Of a stretch of 64,000 bases of DNA, positions 1 through 8,032 are shown piece by piece. Numbering within the stretch: position 1 is the stretch's first letter; the number at the start of each line of letters is the position of its first letter. The DNA is from Allosphingosinicella deserti (GTDB lineage: Bacteria; Pseudomonadota; Alphaproteobacteria; Sphingomonadales; Sphingomonadaceae), in NCBI RefSeq assembly GCF_003012735.1, contig NZ_PXYI01000001.1, forward strand, positions 620,001 through 684,000, given 5' to 3'. The notes below the pieces were generated by a model. The model worked only from the letters and a program-made list of their open reading frames with translations. It ran no database searches and was not told the origin of the DNA. A program made the position numbers and the translations under genes.

Positions 1-343
1 GAATTGGTCGTGCGATTGTCTGGAAAGGGTCGAAACGCGCTGTAGCGATGCGTTCGACGAACGTGCCAGGCGGGTGTCTGAGAAGAACACGAGACCAGAG
101 GTACGTCTCTGGCTTTATCGTCGGGCGAAATGACTTGCCCGAAGGAACGAGAGCCGTCGTATATCATGGCCATCCATTGATCGCCCACTTTTCAGCTCAC
201 GAGCGGACATAGGCCGGGTGAGCACTGGGCGATCGCTTTCGGGGTCCGTAGCCGCCATTCCGCGTGCGGGTTGCCGAAGGTCCGCTTCGATGCCCCAAAG
301 CGGACGTACAAGTTGCTTGAACCGAACGTCCGCTTCTGAGTGC
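1..343. other. Left edge, no gene seen
   Basis: No open frame here looks like a real protein. The stretch lies downstream of the AlpA-like gene, which reads leftward. No repeat, tRNA end or attachment site could be recognised, so the left boundary of the mobilisable element is not visible in the window. Confidence 0.4.
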
Positions 344-574
344 TTAGCGGCCGTGATCGGCCTTGCCACCGGCATGATCCGCGGCATCATAGAAGATCGG
401 GTTGCGCATCCACTCGTTGACGGCGGACTCGCGCCACCCGGTGCAGCGGGCGCTGATCTGGATGTTCTTCGGGAACGTGCCGTTCTGCATCTTCCGGTAC
501 ATCGTTGAGCGGCTGAGTCCTGTCCGTTCGAGAACGGACTTCAGGCGGAGAATGCGATCGGACGTATCGGTCAT
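344..574 (-). CDS. AlpA-family DNA-binding regulator
   Basis: A 76-residue protein that is essentially one MerR/AlpA-like winged helix-turn-helix. The segment RTGLSRSTMYRKMQNGTFP (about residues 16-34) is the recognition helix region, and the following GWRESAVNEWM is the usual end of the fold. The ATG at 574 was chosen over an upstream in-frame start because it follows an AGGAG ribosome-binding site by a few bases and begins with the typical MTDTSDRILRLKSV. AlpA-type proteins regulate excision or integrase expression in integrated elements, which suits its place beside antirestriction and mobilisation genes. No integrase is in view, so its target is unknown. Confidence 0.85.
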   Translation of the reverse strand: MTDTSDRILRLKSVLERTGLSRSTMYRKMQNGTFPKNIQISARCTGWRESAVNEWMRNPIFYDAADHAGGKADHGR

Positions 575-1079
575 GATCTGCTCCTGTCGGGTTGTCCTGG
601 ATCTTGGCGAGCATGATCGGGACTTGCGGGCGGCAGGCAAGGGGGCGGGCCCGGCTTGCCCCCGTCTGCCCCCATCAGCCCCAACAGGCCCTCTCCATTG
701 ACTGCGGCGTGGGGTGGCTGGGCCTGAAAGGCGTGCGGGCTCGACCCCAGCGCGGGTCTCTCAATCCCGAGTCGTCCGCGAGATAGCGTCTCAGCTTTCA
801 GGTGAGCTTGGCCGACTCTCCGAGCCGGCATGTGGACGCTGCGCGATGCGCGGCGGCGTTGTGCTGTGCCTCCGGCACGCGGTGTGGCGTGGGTGGGCGT
901 CGCTGCCCTGTAGCCCCGCCGCGGCGAGCCGCAACCTCGCGCGTCCCGCGCGAGGTCCTCCTCTTCGTTGCGGCCGTTCCGGTGCAGCCCGCCTTGGTCG
1001 GCGGGTCTGCCGGTCCGCTCCTGCCGCCCACCCCCGCCACTCCGGCGCCGGTTGCGGTGGTTTTGAAGGAGACAGGATC
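575..1079. other. Intergenic region between alpA-like and ardC-like genes
   Basis: About 500 GC-rich bases between divergently oriented genes. Long frames cross it, but they lack protein-like composition and run antisense or upstream of ardC. It probably holds both promoters. No clear hairpin or operator was recognised. Confidence 0.4.
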
Positions 1080-1994
1080 ATGCGGACCAGGCCTCGTAAC
1101 GATCGCCACAGCCTCTATGCCGAAGTCACGGAGCGCGTCATTGCCGAACTGGAAGCGGGGCGGCTTCCCTGGGTGCAGCCTTGGGACAGCTCCAGGTGTG
1201 GGCCGGCGATGCCGCACAACGGAGGGACCGGCCGACGCTACTCCGGGATCAATGTCCTGATCCTGTGGGCGGCTGTCATCGAGGGCGGCTATTCCTCGCA
1301 GCGCTGGCTGACCTTTCGGCAGGCGCTCGCGCTCGGCGGACACGTGCGCAAGGGCGAGAAGGGAACCACCGTCTGCTATGCGGACCGGTTCACGCCCAAG
1401 GACGAGGTCGACAAAGCGCGCGACGAAGATCGGGAGGCGAGGGCGGTTGCGTTCCTGAAGCGCTTCACCGTCTTCAACGTCGACCAATGCGAGGGGCTGC
1501 CCGAGGATCTGACCAGCGCGCCGAAGGCGCTCGGCGAACGCGAGATAATCCCGCATGCCGAAGCACTGGTTGCGGCCACAGGCGCCGACGTGCGGATTGG
1601 CGGAGGGCTCGCTTTCTACGCGCCCGATCCCGACTTCGTGCAGGTTCCGCCGCAGCAATTTTACCCGCACCAGATCAACTGGTATCGGACCGTGCTCCAC
1701 GAGCTCGGCCACTGGACGGGACATGCGAGCCGGCTTGATCGGGACCAGAGCGGGTTTCTCGGCGGTGCTGCTTATGCACGGGAAGAACTCGTTGCCGAGC
1801 TGACCAGTGCCTTCACCTGCGCGTCGCTGTCGATCACGCCGACTGTGCGCCACTCCGACTATATCGGCGCATGGCTTGAGGTTCTGCGCGGCGACGAGAA
1901 AGCAATCTTTCGTGCAGCGAGCCAGGCCAGCAAGGCGGCCGATTACCTGCTCGCCTTTGCGGCCGCCAAGGCCGATGCGGGAGAGGCGGCATGA
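1080..1994 (+). CDS. ardC: ArdC-like antirestriction protein (ssDNA-binding plus zincin domain)
   Basis: 304 residues. The N-terminal part (RHSLYAEVTERVIAELEAG, then WVQPWD and RRYSGINVLILW) is the ssDNA-binding ArdC domain found in antirestriction proteins of broad-host-range plasmids. The C-terminal half carries the zincin motif HELGHWTGH with a downstream acidic region (REELVAELTSAF), as in the metallopeptidase-like domain of the family. The ATG at 1080 is preceded by GAAGGAGACAG; the longer upstream frame has no such site and poor composition. ArdC-type proteins protect incoming single-stranded DNA from host restriction during conjugation, which fits the neighbouring relaxase. The stop overlaps the next start by four bases (ATGA), so the two genes are probably cotranslated. 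Confidence 0.9.
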   Translation: MRTRPRNDRHSLYAEVTERVIAELEAGRLPWVQPWDSSRCGPAMPHNGGTGRRYSGINVLILWAAVIEGGYSSQRWLTFRQALALGGHVRKGEKGTTVCYADRFTPKDEVDKARDEDREARAVAFLKRFTVFNVDQCEGLPEDLTSAPKALGEREIIPHAEALVAATGADVRIGGGLAFYAPDPDFVQVPPQQFYPHQINWYRTVLHELGHWTGHASRLDRDQSGFLGGAAYAREELVAELTSAFTCASLSITPTVRHSDYIGAWLEVLRGDEKAIFRAASQASKAADYLLAFAAAKADAGEAA

Positions 1995-2335
1995 TCCGTC
2001 GAGCAAAACGCAGCCTGGAGGAGCGCGCAACAGAGGCTCTCGAGCGATCCCTCCGACTTGAGGCCGTTGATGCAGATTCTCGTTCGAACCGGCAGTCGCT
2101 GCGTCCCCTGGAGCGCGCAATCATCGAACTCCCGTCCCCCACGCGCGAGATATTCCTCGCACACCGATGCGATGGCCAAAGCTATGTTCAGATTGCGGAG
2201 GCGAGGGCGCTTCGCGTCGCAGATGTCGAGCAGCATGTCGCACGCGCGCTGTTTGCCATCTGCAGCAGCGTCGAAGGTGATGAAAGGCCGCTGCTGCAAA
2301 GTTGGTGGTCCCGCGTTCGACGATGGTTTTCGTGA
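1991..2335 (+). CDS. Sigma-70 region 4-like DNA-binding protein
   Basis: 114 residues. The middle (LRPLERAIIELPSPTREIFLAHRCDGQSYVQIAEARALRVADVEQHVARAL, abridged here as about residues 38-90) resembles sigma region 4: a helix ending in 'LPSPTREIFLAH' followed by a helix-turn-helix. No region 2 is present, so it cannot be a full sigma factor. It starts in an ATGA overlap with the ardC-like gene. Proteins of this kind are frequent next to ardC genes in alphaproteobacterial mobile elements; their role is unproven. The C terminus is basic and tryptophan-rich. Confidence 0.65.
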   Translation: MIRRAKRSLEERATEALERSLRLEAVDADSRSNRQSLRPLERAIIELPSPTREIFLAHRCDGQSYVQIAEARALRVADVEQHVARALFAICSSVEGDERPLLQSWWSRVRRWFS

Positions 2336-2405
2336 TCGCCAAGCCGCGCCTGCCACGTGCGGGCGAGGTTGGCGCCTGTACGCGTCCGGGCTAGGAAGGC
2401 AGGTG

Positions 2406-3341
2406 ATGAAATCGGAACTCGACCATCTTCCGGAGCGGCAGCAGCGCGAACTCGAGCGCGTGCGCGAGATCCTGCTGGAGGAGTTCGAGAAGGCGATCCT
2501 GCCCGCGACGAAGCCGCACAAGCGCAATGGCAAGATCTACAAGATCATCCTGTTCGGCAGCTACGCGAGGGACGACTGGGTCGACGAGCCGGAGAACGGC
2601 TACCAATCGGATTTCGATCTGCTGATCGTCGTCAGCCATGAGGACCTGACCGACATCGCCGATTACTGGTATGTCGCCGAGGATCGGATCGCCCGCGATC
2701 CTGCGATCGGACGGCCGGTCAACATCATCGTCCATTCGCTCGACGAGGTAAACACGGCCCTATCGCGCGGGGAGTATTTCTGGACCGACATCGCCCGCGA
2801 CGGCATCGCGCTCTACGAGCTGCCGTGTCACTCGTTGGCGATGCCGATGCCTCTGACAGCAACAGACGCATGCCGGATGGCGGACGAGTATTTCAGCCAG
2901 TGGCTTCCACTAGCCGATCACGCCATGTCGTTGTCCCGCACCAGCGTTGACAATGGCGTGCTACGTGACGCCGCGTTCATGCTGCACCAAGCCACCGAGC
3001 GCCTGTACATCTGCTTTCTTTTGGTGCGCACGCTCTATTTTCCCCGATCGCACAACATCAAGTTCCTCCGTTCGCTCGCAGAGGACAAAGAGCCGCGGCT
3101 TGTCCCGGCTTGGCCGCGAGCTACGAAGGTCGACCGTGCGCGGTTCGAGCGCTTGAAGCGGGCCTACGTCGAGGCACGCTATTCGGCCAGCTACGCCATC
3201 ACCGCTGAGGATCTCGAGGCGCTTGCAGCATCGATCTCACAGCTGCGCGACATTGTCGCAGATCTTTGTCGGGAGCGGATTGCCGCATTGCGCGCCGACG
3301 CAGCCAAGACTGAAGGCGGCATCCGGAACGCGTCCGCGTAG
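2406..3341 (+). CDS. Nucleotidyltransferase-HEPN fusion protein
   Basis: 311 residues. The N-terminal half is a minimal nucleotidyltransferase: FGSYARDDW at about residues 50-58, then SDFDLLIVV with the paired acidic residues. The C-terminal half is a HEPN domain recognisable from MLHQATERLYICFLLV and the RSHN segment. The strict RNase motif Rx4-6H is not plain here, because the nearest Arg-His pair is seven residues apart. The ATG at 2406 follows GAAGGCAGG; the longer frame upstream is out-of-frame readthrough of the sigma-like gene. Separate MNT and HEPN proteins form toxin-antitoxin pairs in which the MNT AMPylates the HEPN. A fusion may act in cis as a self-restrained toxin or defence protein. 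Function is inferred. Confidence 0.85.
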   Translation: MKSELDHLPERQQRELERVREILLEEFEKAILPATKPHKRNGKIYKIILFGSYARDDWVDEPENGYQSDFDLLIVVSHEDLTDIADYWYVAEDRIARDPAIGRPVNIIVHSLDEVNTALSRGEYFWTDIARDGIALYELPCHSLAMPMPLTATDACRMADEYFSQWLPLADHAMSLSRTSVDNGVLRDAAFMLHQATERLYICFLLVRTLYFPRSHNIKFLRSLAEDKEPRLVPAWPRATKVDRARFERLKRAYVEARYSASYAITAEDLEALAASISQLRDIVADLCRERIAALRADAAKTEGGIRNASA

Positions 3342-3491
3342 TCGTCGGGGTGACAGACGCGGGGGATGACGCGCCAGCGTTCGACGCGCGCACCGTTGGA
3401 GAGGCCGATGTGAACATGCCGGCCCTTCAACCTTCGTTCCTACCGCAGTCGGCTCGCGCCGCCCGATCGTGGATCGGGCGGCGCTCGCTTT

Positions 3492-4118
3492 CTATTCTTG
3501 TTGCGTCCGGGAGCGTTTCCGCTTCGGCCTGTCGGAAGCAGCCTCTGCTACAGCGTCGGCGGCCTTCGGCGCGCGAGCGCGCCGCTTCGGCTGATCGGCA
3601 GACGTGGCAGCGTCGGAGGAAGCCTTCCGACGAGGCGCGCCGGCTTTCGGCTCATTCGACCCGGGCACAGTTTCGGCTTCGGGGGCCCCGTCGCTCTCAG
3701 GTTTGCGCGCGCCTTTCGCGCCGCGTCCTCTCGATCCGAGCCCGATCCGCTTCGCGAGTTCCGCGCGCTGCTGGGCATAATCCGGTGCGACCATTGGATA
3801 AGAGGCGGGCAGACTGAACTGGCTGCGATATTCCGCCGGCGTAAGCTGGTGTGCGGTCAAGAGGTGACGCTTCAGCATCTTCTGTTTGCTGCCGCACGCG
3901 AGACAGGTAATCGCCTCAGGCTTGATCGACGCACGTACGGACACCGCGGGCTTTATCTTCTCCGGCTCTGGTGGTGGCGCGGGAGCACCGAGAGTAGAAA
4001 GCGCGGCGTGAACATTCGCCACCAGCGTCGCCACATCCCCGATCGCAACCTTGTTGTTTGATACGTGGGCGGCAACGACATCCGCCGTCAGCTCAATGAG
4101 TGCCGGGTCTTGTGCCAT
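3492..4118 (-). CDS. MucR/Ros-family zinc-finger transcriptional regulator
   Basis: 208 residues. The N terminus (MAQDPALIELTADVVAAHVSNN) is the standard MucR opening. The zinc finger CLACGSKQKMLKRHLLTAH (about residues 72-90) has the Ros-type C-x2-C-x9-H-x3-H spacing, followed by the conserved LTPAEYRSQFSLP. After about residue 140 the protein has a long basic, Ala/Pro/Arg-rich tail that ordinary MucR proteins (about 140-150 residues) lack; it may add nonspecific DNA or nucleic-acid binding. The ATG at 4118 was chosen over one 15 bases upstream because only 4118 has a GGAGA site in front. It may control the tra genes, which read in the same direction just upstream. Confidence 0.9.
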   Translation of the reverse strand: MAQDPALIELTADVVAAHVSNNKVAIGDVATLVANVHAALSTLGAPAPPPEPEKIKPAVSVRASIKPEAITCLACGSKQKMLKRHLLTAHQLTPAEYRSQFSLPASYPMVAPDYAQQRAELAKRIGLGSRGRGAKGARKPESDGAPEAETVPGSNEPKAGAPRRKASSDAATSADQPKRRARAPKAADAVAEAASDRPKRKRSRTQQE

Positions 4119-4188
4119 GTTCTCTCCGATCATTGGTTACGCGTACCTTTGGCGCCGGGGCGCATAGCCAGAACCGCGGGGCCCGTCA

Positions 4189-4419
4189 CTAGTTGCCGCG
4201 TGCGGACGATTTGGCCGTTTCGGCAAACCCACGCTTACCGCGCCGCCGCGCTAACGTGAGAACTTGCTCGCGCCGCTCGCTGCGCAGCGCGGCCGCCACT
4301 TCGAGCAGAAAGCCGAAGATCACTGCGCGGTCATCTTCCGTGAGCGCTATTAGGTCGGCCTTCACGAGCAGGCCACCAAGCTCGATGAGCTGCCGCGTCC
4401 GCTCGCGCCGCTGCATCAT
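4189..4419 (-). CDS. traD: TraD-like conjugal transfer protein
   Basis: About 76 residues from the ATG at 4419. The stretch ERTRQLIELGGLLVKADL is the hallmark of the small TraD proteins of Ti-type plasmids (usually about 70 residues), and the rest (DRAVIFGFLLEVAAAL) also fits. A start further upstream is possible, but that would run deep into traC. The order traD-traC-oriT-traA matches the Ti plasmid transfer region, with traC and traD read away from traA. TraD in this family is an accessory transfer protein without a defined catalytic role, and should not be confused with F-plasmid TraD coupling ATPase. Confidence 0.75.
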   Translation of the reverse strand: MMQRRERTRQLIELGGLLVKADLIALTEDDRAVIFGFLLEVAAALRSERREQVLTLARRRGKRGFAETAKSSARGN

Positions 4420-4435
4420 CCACGCCCGTGTGTCG

Positions 4436-4756
4436 TCACGCGCTCTCGCCGCCGAACAGCGACGACGCTCCGCCAACGCTCTCCGGTCCGCTCGCAGCAC
4501 CTGCAGCAGCGTCGCTCGAAGTCCGCCGCGCAGGGCGAAAGAAGGCGGCTCCGCGCCGCCGCCAGCCCTCCTTCGTCGGCGCGTCCGCAGCCTCGACCGC
4601 CCAGATCAATGCACCGGCGAGTACGTCAAGCGGGAGGACGTCCGCGCCCGTTGCGGTGACGAGCTCCCCATATTGCCGTTGCTTGCGCTCCCGCAGTGAT
4701 CGTGCGCGCTCGTCAAGCGCCTTCAGCTCTGCATCGTAATCACGAGGTTTGCGCAT
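4436..4756 (-). CDS. traC: TraC-like conjugal transfer protein
   Basis: 106 residues. The N-terminal two thirds form an amphipathic helical segment (DYDAELKALDERARSLRERK) followed by a hydrophobic helix (LPLDVLAGALIWAVEAA), the pattern of Ti-type TraC accessory proteins. The tail is low-complexity Ala/Gly/Ser. It starts at an ATG preceded by AGAGGA. That ribosome-binding site lies inside one arm of an inverted repeat (4762-4786), so expression may be controlled there. The gene diverges from traA across the oriT region. It probably helps form the relaxosome. Confidence 0.65.
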   Translation of the reverse strand: MRKPRDYDAELKALDERARSLRERKQRQYGELVTATGADVLPLDVLAGALIWAVEAADAPTKEGWRRRGAAFFRPARRTSSDAAAGAASGPESVGGASSLFGGESA

Positions 4757-4761
4757 GCTGA

Positions 4762-4786
4762 TGTCCTCTTTGTCTTGTAGAGGACA
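4762..4786 (-). promoter_or_regulatory. Inverted repeat overlapping the traC ribosome-binding site
   Basis: TGTCCTCT (4762-4769) and AGAGGACA (4779-4786) form a perfect 8-bp inverted repeat around nine bases. On the minus strand the arm nearest traC contains the AGAGGA ribosome-binding site. It could be an RNA hairpin that hides the site or an operator for a DNA-binding regulator. Confidence 0.5.
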
Positions 4787-4869
4787 GATCAGTTAGAGGC
4801 GCTTTCGATTAGCGTAAATATCGTGGTACACACTGGGACGAACCCTTCCCGAAACAGATGAAATCTCTT

Positions 4870-4900
4870 GAGGGCGCGCTTATACGTCGTGCCGACGTCG
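4870..4900. other. oriT: oriT nic region (Ti/RSF1010 type)
   Basis: The segment GAGGGCGCGCTTATACGTCG (4870-4889) closely matches the conserved nic region of Ti-plasmid and RSF1010-type oriTs (GGGCGC....TATACGTCG; the other strand reads TATAAGCGCGCCCT). It sits between divergent traC and traA, the known oriT position in Ti plasmids. Directly beside it is a perfect inverted repeat ACGTCG-TGC-CGACGT (4884-4898), the kind of relaxase recognition arm expected next to nic. The match is by eye from memory of the consensus. Confidence 0.75.
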
Positions 4901-4927
4901 CTTTTCGGGTGTAAGTGGATTGCCGCC

Positions 4928-7813
4928 ATGGCGATCTACCACTTCTCGGCAAAAGTAATCTCCCGCGCGAATGGATCCAGCGCGCTTGCAGCCGCTGCCT
5001 ATCGCTCCGCATCTCGCCTGCACGATCAGCGGCTAGAGCGGCATCACGACTTCTCCAACAAGGCGGGCGTCATCCACTCCGAAGTGCTGTTGCCGGACGG
5101 CGCGCCGGAGCATCTCTCGGATCGCGAGCGGCTCTGGAACGAGGTCGAAGCCGGAGAGAAGAGGATCGACGCGCAGCTTGCGCGAGAGATCGAGTTCGCC
5201 CTGCCGCGGGAGCTGACGTCCGAGCAGGGCATCGAGCTTGCGCGCGACTTCGTGCAGCGTGAGTTCGTGGCGCGCGGTATGGTCGCGGACCTCAACGTGC
5301 ATCGGGATGTCGGCGCCGACGGCGAGCCGAAGCCGCATGCGCATGTCATGCTGACGATGCGGGAGGTTGGTGAGGACGGCTTCGGCGCAAAGGAGCGCGA
5401 GTGGAACCGCACCGACTTGCTGCAGCATTGGCGCGAAGCCTGGGCCGACCACGTCAACCAGCGCTTGGCCGAACTCGACATCGATGCACGCGTCGATCAT
5501 CGCTCGCTTGAGGCGCAGGGTATCGACCTCGAGCCTCAAAACAAGATCGGCCCTGCGGCGGCGCGGATGGCCGGGCAGGGGCTCCAGCTTGAGCGTGTCG
5601 ACGAGCATCGGGATATCGCACGTTCGAACGGCGAGAAGCTGCTCACGCGCCCTGCGCTCGCCTTAGACGCGATCACACGCACGCAGGCAACGTTTACGAC
5701 GCGCGACCTGGCGATGTTCGTGCATCGGCACAGTGACGGGAAAGAGCAGTTCGACCAAGTGATGGCGGCCGTGAGGGCGGCGCCGGAACTAGTTGCCCTT
5801 GGCCGCGACGGCCGCGGCGAAGAGCGTTTCACCAGCCGGGAGATGATCGAGACCGAACAGCGGCTCGAGCGCGCGACGATCAGGCTTGAGGCACACCGTC
5901 ATCACGGGGTGACCGAGCACCGTCGCCAGGCCGCACTCGCCCGCGCCGCAGCACGTGGTCTCGTGCTTTCGGGCGAGCAGCGCGGCGCGTTTGAGCACGT
6001 GACGGACGCGCGCGGCGTCAGCAACGTCATCGGCTATGCCGGCACTGGTAAGTCGACAATGCTCGGCGTCGCGCGAGAGGCGTGGGAAGCTGCAGGGCAC
6101 CGGGTGCAGGGCGCGGCCCTGTCCGGCATCGCGGCCGAGAACCTGGAGGCCGGCTCAGGGATCGCGGCGCGGACGATCGCGGGCCTTGAGCATCAGTGGG
6201 CGCAGGGAAGGGACCTGCTCGCACCGGGCGACGTGCTTGTCATCGACGAGGCCGGCATGATCGGCACACGGCAGATGGAGCGCGTTGTCTCGGAAGCCGA
6301 GAAGCGCGGCACCAAGGTCGTGCTGGTCGGGGATCCCGAGCAGCTGCAGGCAATCGAGGCCGGCGCTGCCTTCCGCGCCATCGCCGAGCGGCATGGCAGT
6401 GTCGAGATCACGGACATTCGCCGGCAACGCGATCAGTGGCAGCGAAATGCCACGCGTCAGCTCGCCACCGGGCGGACGGACGAGGCGATTGCGGCCTACG
6501 TGGAGCGCGGTCATGTGCATTCGGCAGACACGCGCGACGATGCCTGCGCCAAACTCATCGAATGTTGGGATCGGGACCGGGCTGCTGCCCCCGAGGCGAG
6601 CCGGATCATTCTGACGCACACGAACGACGAGGTGCAGTCGCTGAATGGTCTCGCCCGCAAGCGGCTCTTCGACAGGGGCGAACTTGGCGATGAGGTGACG
6701 GTCGCCACCGAGCGGGGCGAACGGCTCTTCGCGGCCGGTGACCGGATCATGTTCCTGAAGAACGAGCGCAGCCTCGGGGTAAAGAACGGGTCACTCGGCC
6801 GCGTGGAAAGTGTGAGCAGCGCCCGCATGGCGGTGCTCCTCGATGATGGCAGGGCCGTGGCGTTCGACATCAAGGACTATGCGCACGTCGATCATGGCTA
6901 TGCTGCCACAATCCACAAGGCGCAGGGTGTCACTGTCGACCGGGTGCATGTGCTCGCGACGCCCGGGCTCGACCGTCACGCCGCCTACGTGGCGCTGTCG
7001 CGCCACCGAGACCAGGTCGACCTGCATTACGGTCGGGACGATTTTGCCGATCAGGGTCGCCTTGTCCGCACGCTCGCGCGGGAGCGCATGAAGGACATGG
7101 CGTCTGATTACGCCCGCGCTTTCGCGGATCGGAGGGAGATCCGGCTGCCTCAGCCGGTGCCGGACCGGACGCTCGTTGAGCAGGTCCGCGGCCGTTTCGA
7201 CGGGCTCGAACTGCGGGTCTCCACACCTGAGCTTCCGACATCTCCGAACGCTATGGCGCCAGACCGGACCGCTGATCTCCCGCGTGCCGTCGAGCGCCAC
7301 GCGAAGATCGTGCGGCTCATGCGCTTCCATCACAGCGTCGGGGATCCATACACGCAAGAGCAGCGGAGCGAACTCGCTGCCAGTCGGGCCGCCCTCGATG
7401 CGATCCGTCCCAAGGCAACGCTGGATCTGGAGACCGCAATGATGGGCGATCTTCGGCTGGTCGAGGACGCAGCAAAGGGGCGCACGGACGCTGCGATCCG
7501 GGCAATGCAGCTAGAGTCCGAGCTGCGCGTCGATCCCCAGCTTCGCGCCGATACATTCGTCCAGCGCTGGCAGGCGCTGGACCGGCAGCGGCGGCTGCTA
7601 CTTCGAAATCATGAGGACACGCGGGCTGACAGGGTCGCCGGACGTATGCTCGACATGGCCAAGAGCCTCGACCGGGATCCACAGGTCGAGTCATTGCTGC
7701 GGAACCGGAAACAGGCGCTTGGCATCCCTGCAACGTCGGAGCGAAGCGTTGGGCAAAGCCTGGGAGAGATGATCGGCCGGGGCCGGAGCAGGGGGCTCAG
7801 CATCGGGATGTAA
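4928..7813 (+). CDS. traA: Ti-type conjugative relaxase-helicase TraA
   Basis: 961 residues. The N-terminal MobQ/MobA-L relaxase begins MAIYHFSAKVISR, has the candidate catalytic Tyr25 (AAAAYRSASRL), and carries the metal-binding histidines in KPHAHVMLTMR at about residue 138. A superfamily-1 helicase follows, with Walker A GYAGTGKST at about 369-377 and Walker B VLVIDEAGM at about 436-444. Late helicase motifs include DHGYAATIHKAQGVT near 655. The C terminus is a charged helical region. The ATG at 4928 is the family start; upstream in-frame sequence is the oriT region. TraA nicks oriT, stays bound to the 5' end and unwinds the strand for transfer. It is slightly shorter than Ti-plasmid TraA (about 1100 residues) but all recognisable domains are present. 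Confidence 0.95.
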   Translation: MAIYHFSAKVISRANGSSALAAAAYRSASRLHDQRLERHHDFSNKAGVIHSEVLLPDGAPEHLSDRERLWNEVEAGEKRIDAQLAREIEFALPRELTSEQGIELARDFVQREFVARGMVADLNVHRDVGADGEPKPHAHVMLTMREVGEDGFGAKEREWNRTDLLQHWREAWADHVNQRLAELDIDARVDHRSLEAQGIDLEPQNKIGPAAARMAGQGLQLERVDEHRDIARSNGEKLLTRPALALDAITRTQATFTTRDLAMFVHRHSDGKEQFDQVMAAVRAAPELVALGRDGRGEERFTSREMIETEQRLERATIRLEAHRHHGVTEHRRQAALARAAARGLVLSGEQRGAFEHVTDARGVSNVIGYAGTGKSTMLGVAREAWEAAGHRVQGAALSGIAAENLEAGSGIAARTIAGLEHQWAQGRDLLAPGDVLVIDEAGMIGTRQMERVVSEAEKRGTKVVLVGDPEQLQAIEAGAAFRAIAERHGSVEITDIRRQRDQWQRNATRQLATGRTDEAIAAYVERGHVHSADTRDDACAKLIECWDRDRAAAPEASRIILTHTNDEVQSLNGLARKRLFDRGELGDEVTVATERGERLFAAGDRIMFLKNERSLGVKNGSLGRVESVSSARMAVLLDDGRAVAFDIKDYAHVDHGYAATIHKAQGVTVDRVHVLATPGLDRHAAYVALSRHRDQVDLHYGRDDFADQGRLVRTLARERMKDMASDYARAFADRREIRLPQPVPDRTLVEQVRGRFDGLELRVSTPELPTSPNAMAPDRTADLPRAVERHAKIVRLMRFHHSVGDPYTQEQRSELAASRAALDAIRPKATLDLETAMMGDLRLVEDAAKGRTDAAIRAMQLESELRVDPQLRADTFVQRWQALDRQRRLLLRNHEDTRADRVAGRMLDMAKSLDRDPQVESLLRNRKQALGIPATSERSVGQSLGEMIGRGRSRGLSIGM

Positions 7814-8032
7814 GCCGGAGCTGCAGGGCTGCCGTTGGTCCTAGTCGGGCCGTTCCCGTCGCCTCTCTAGGCTCACCAGGCACCTCAGTGCGCCCCCGCG
7901 TTCGAGACGTGCCCAGGCGGTTCTTGCGCCGGCAGTTTGCGACCAGTTCGAGGCGTTCGGCGGCACGAAGCTAACGAGCGGTCGTGCTAAGTCCGGACAT
8001 TAGCCTTCCGACGCCGTAACCGCGCAGTTTGG

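Noticed and set aside
798-2120. 440-codon frame on the minus strand
   Set aside because: It is antisense to the ardC-like gene and upstream sequence, with Arg/Gly/Pro-rich composition and no ribosome-binding site.
7814-8032. Right attachment site of the mobilisable element
   Set aside because: No direct repeat partner or tRNA end could be recognised, so the boundary is only inferred from gene content.
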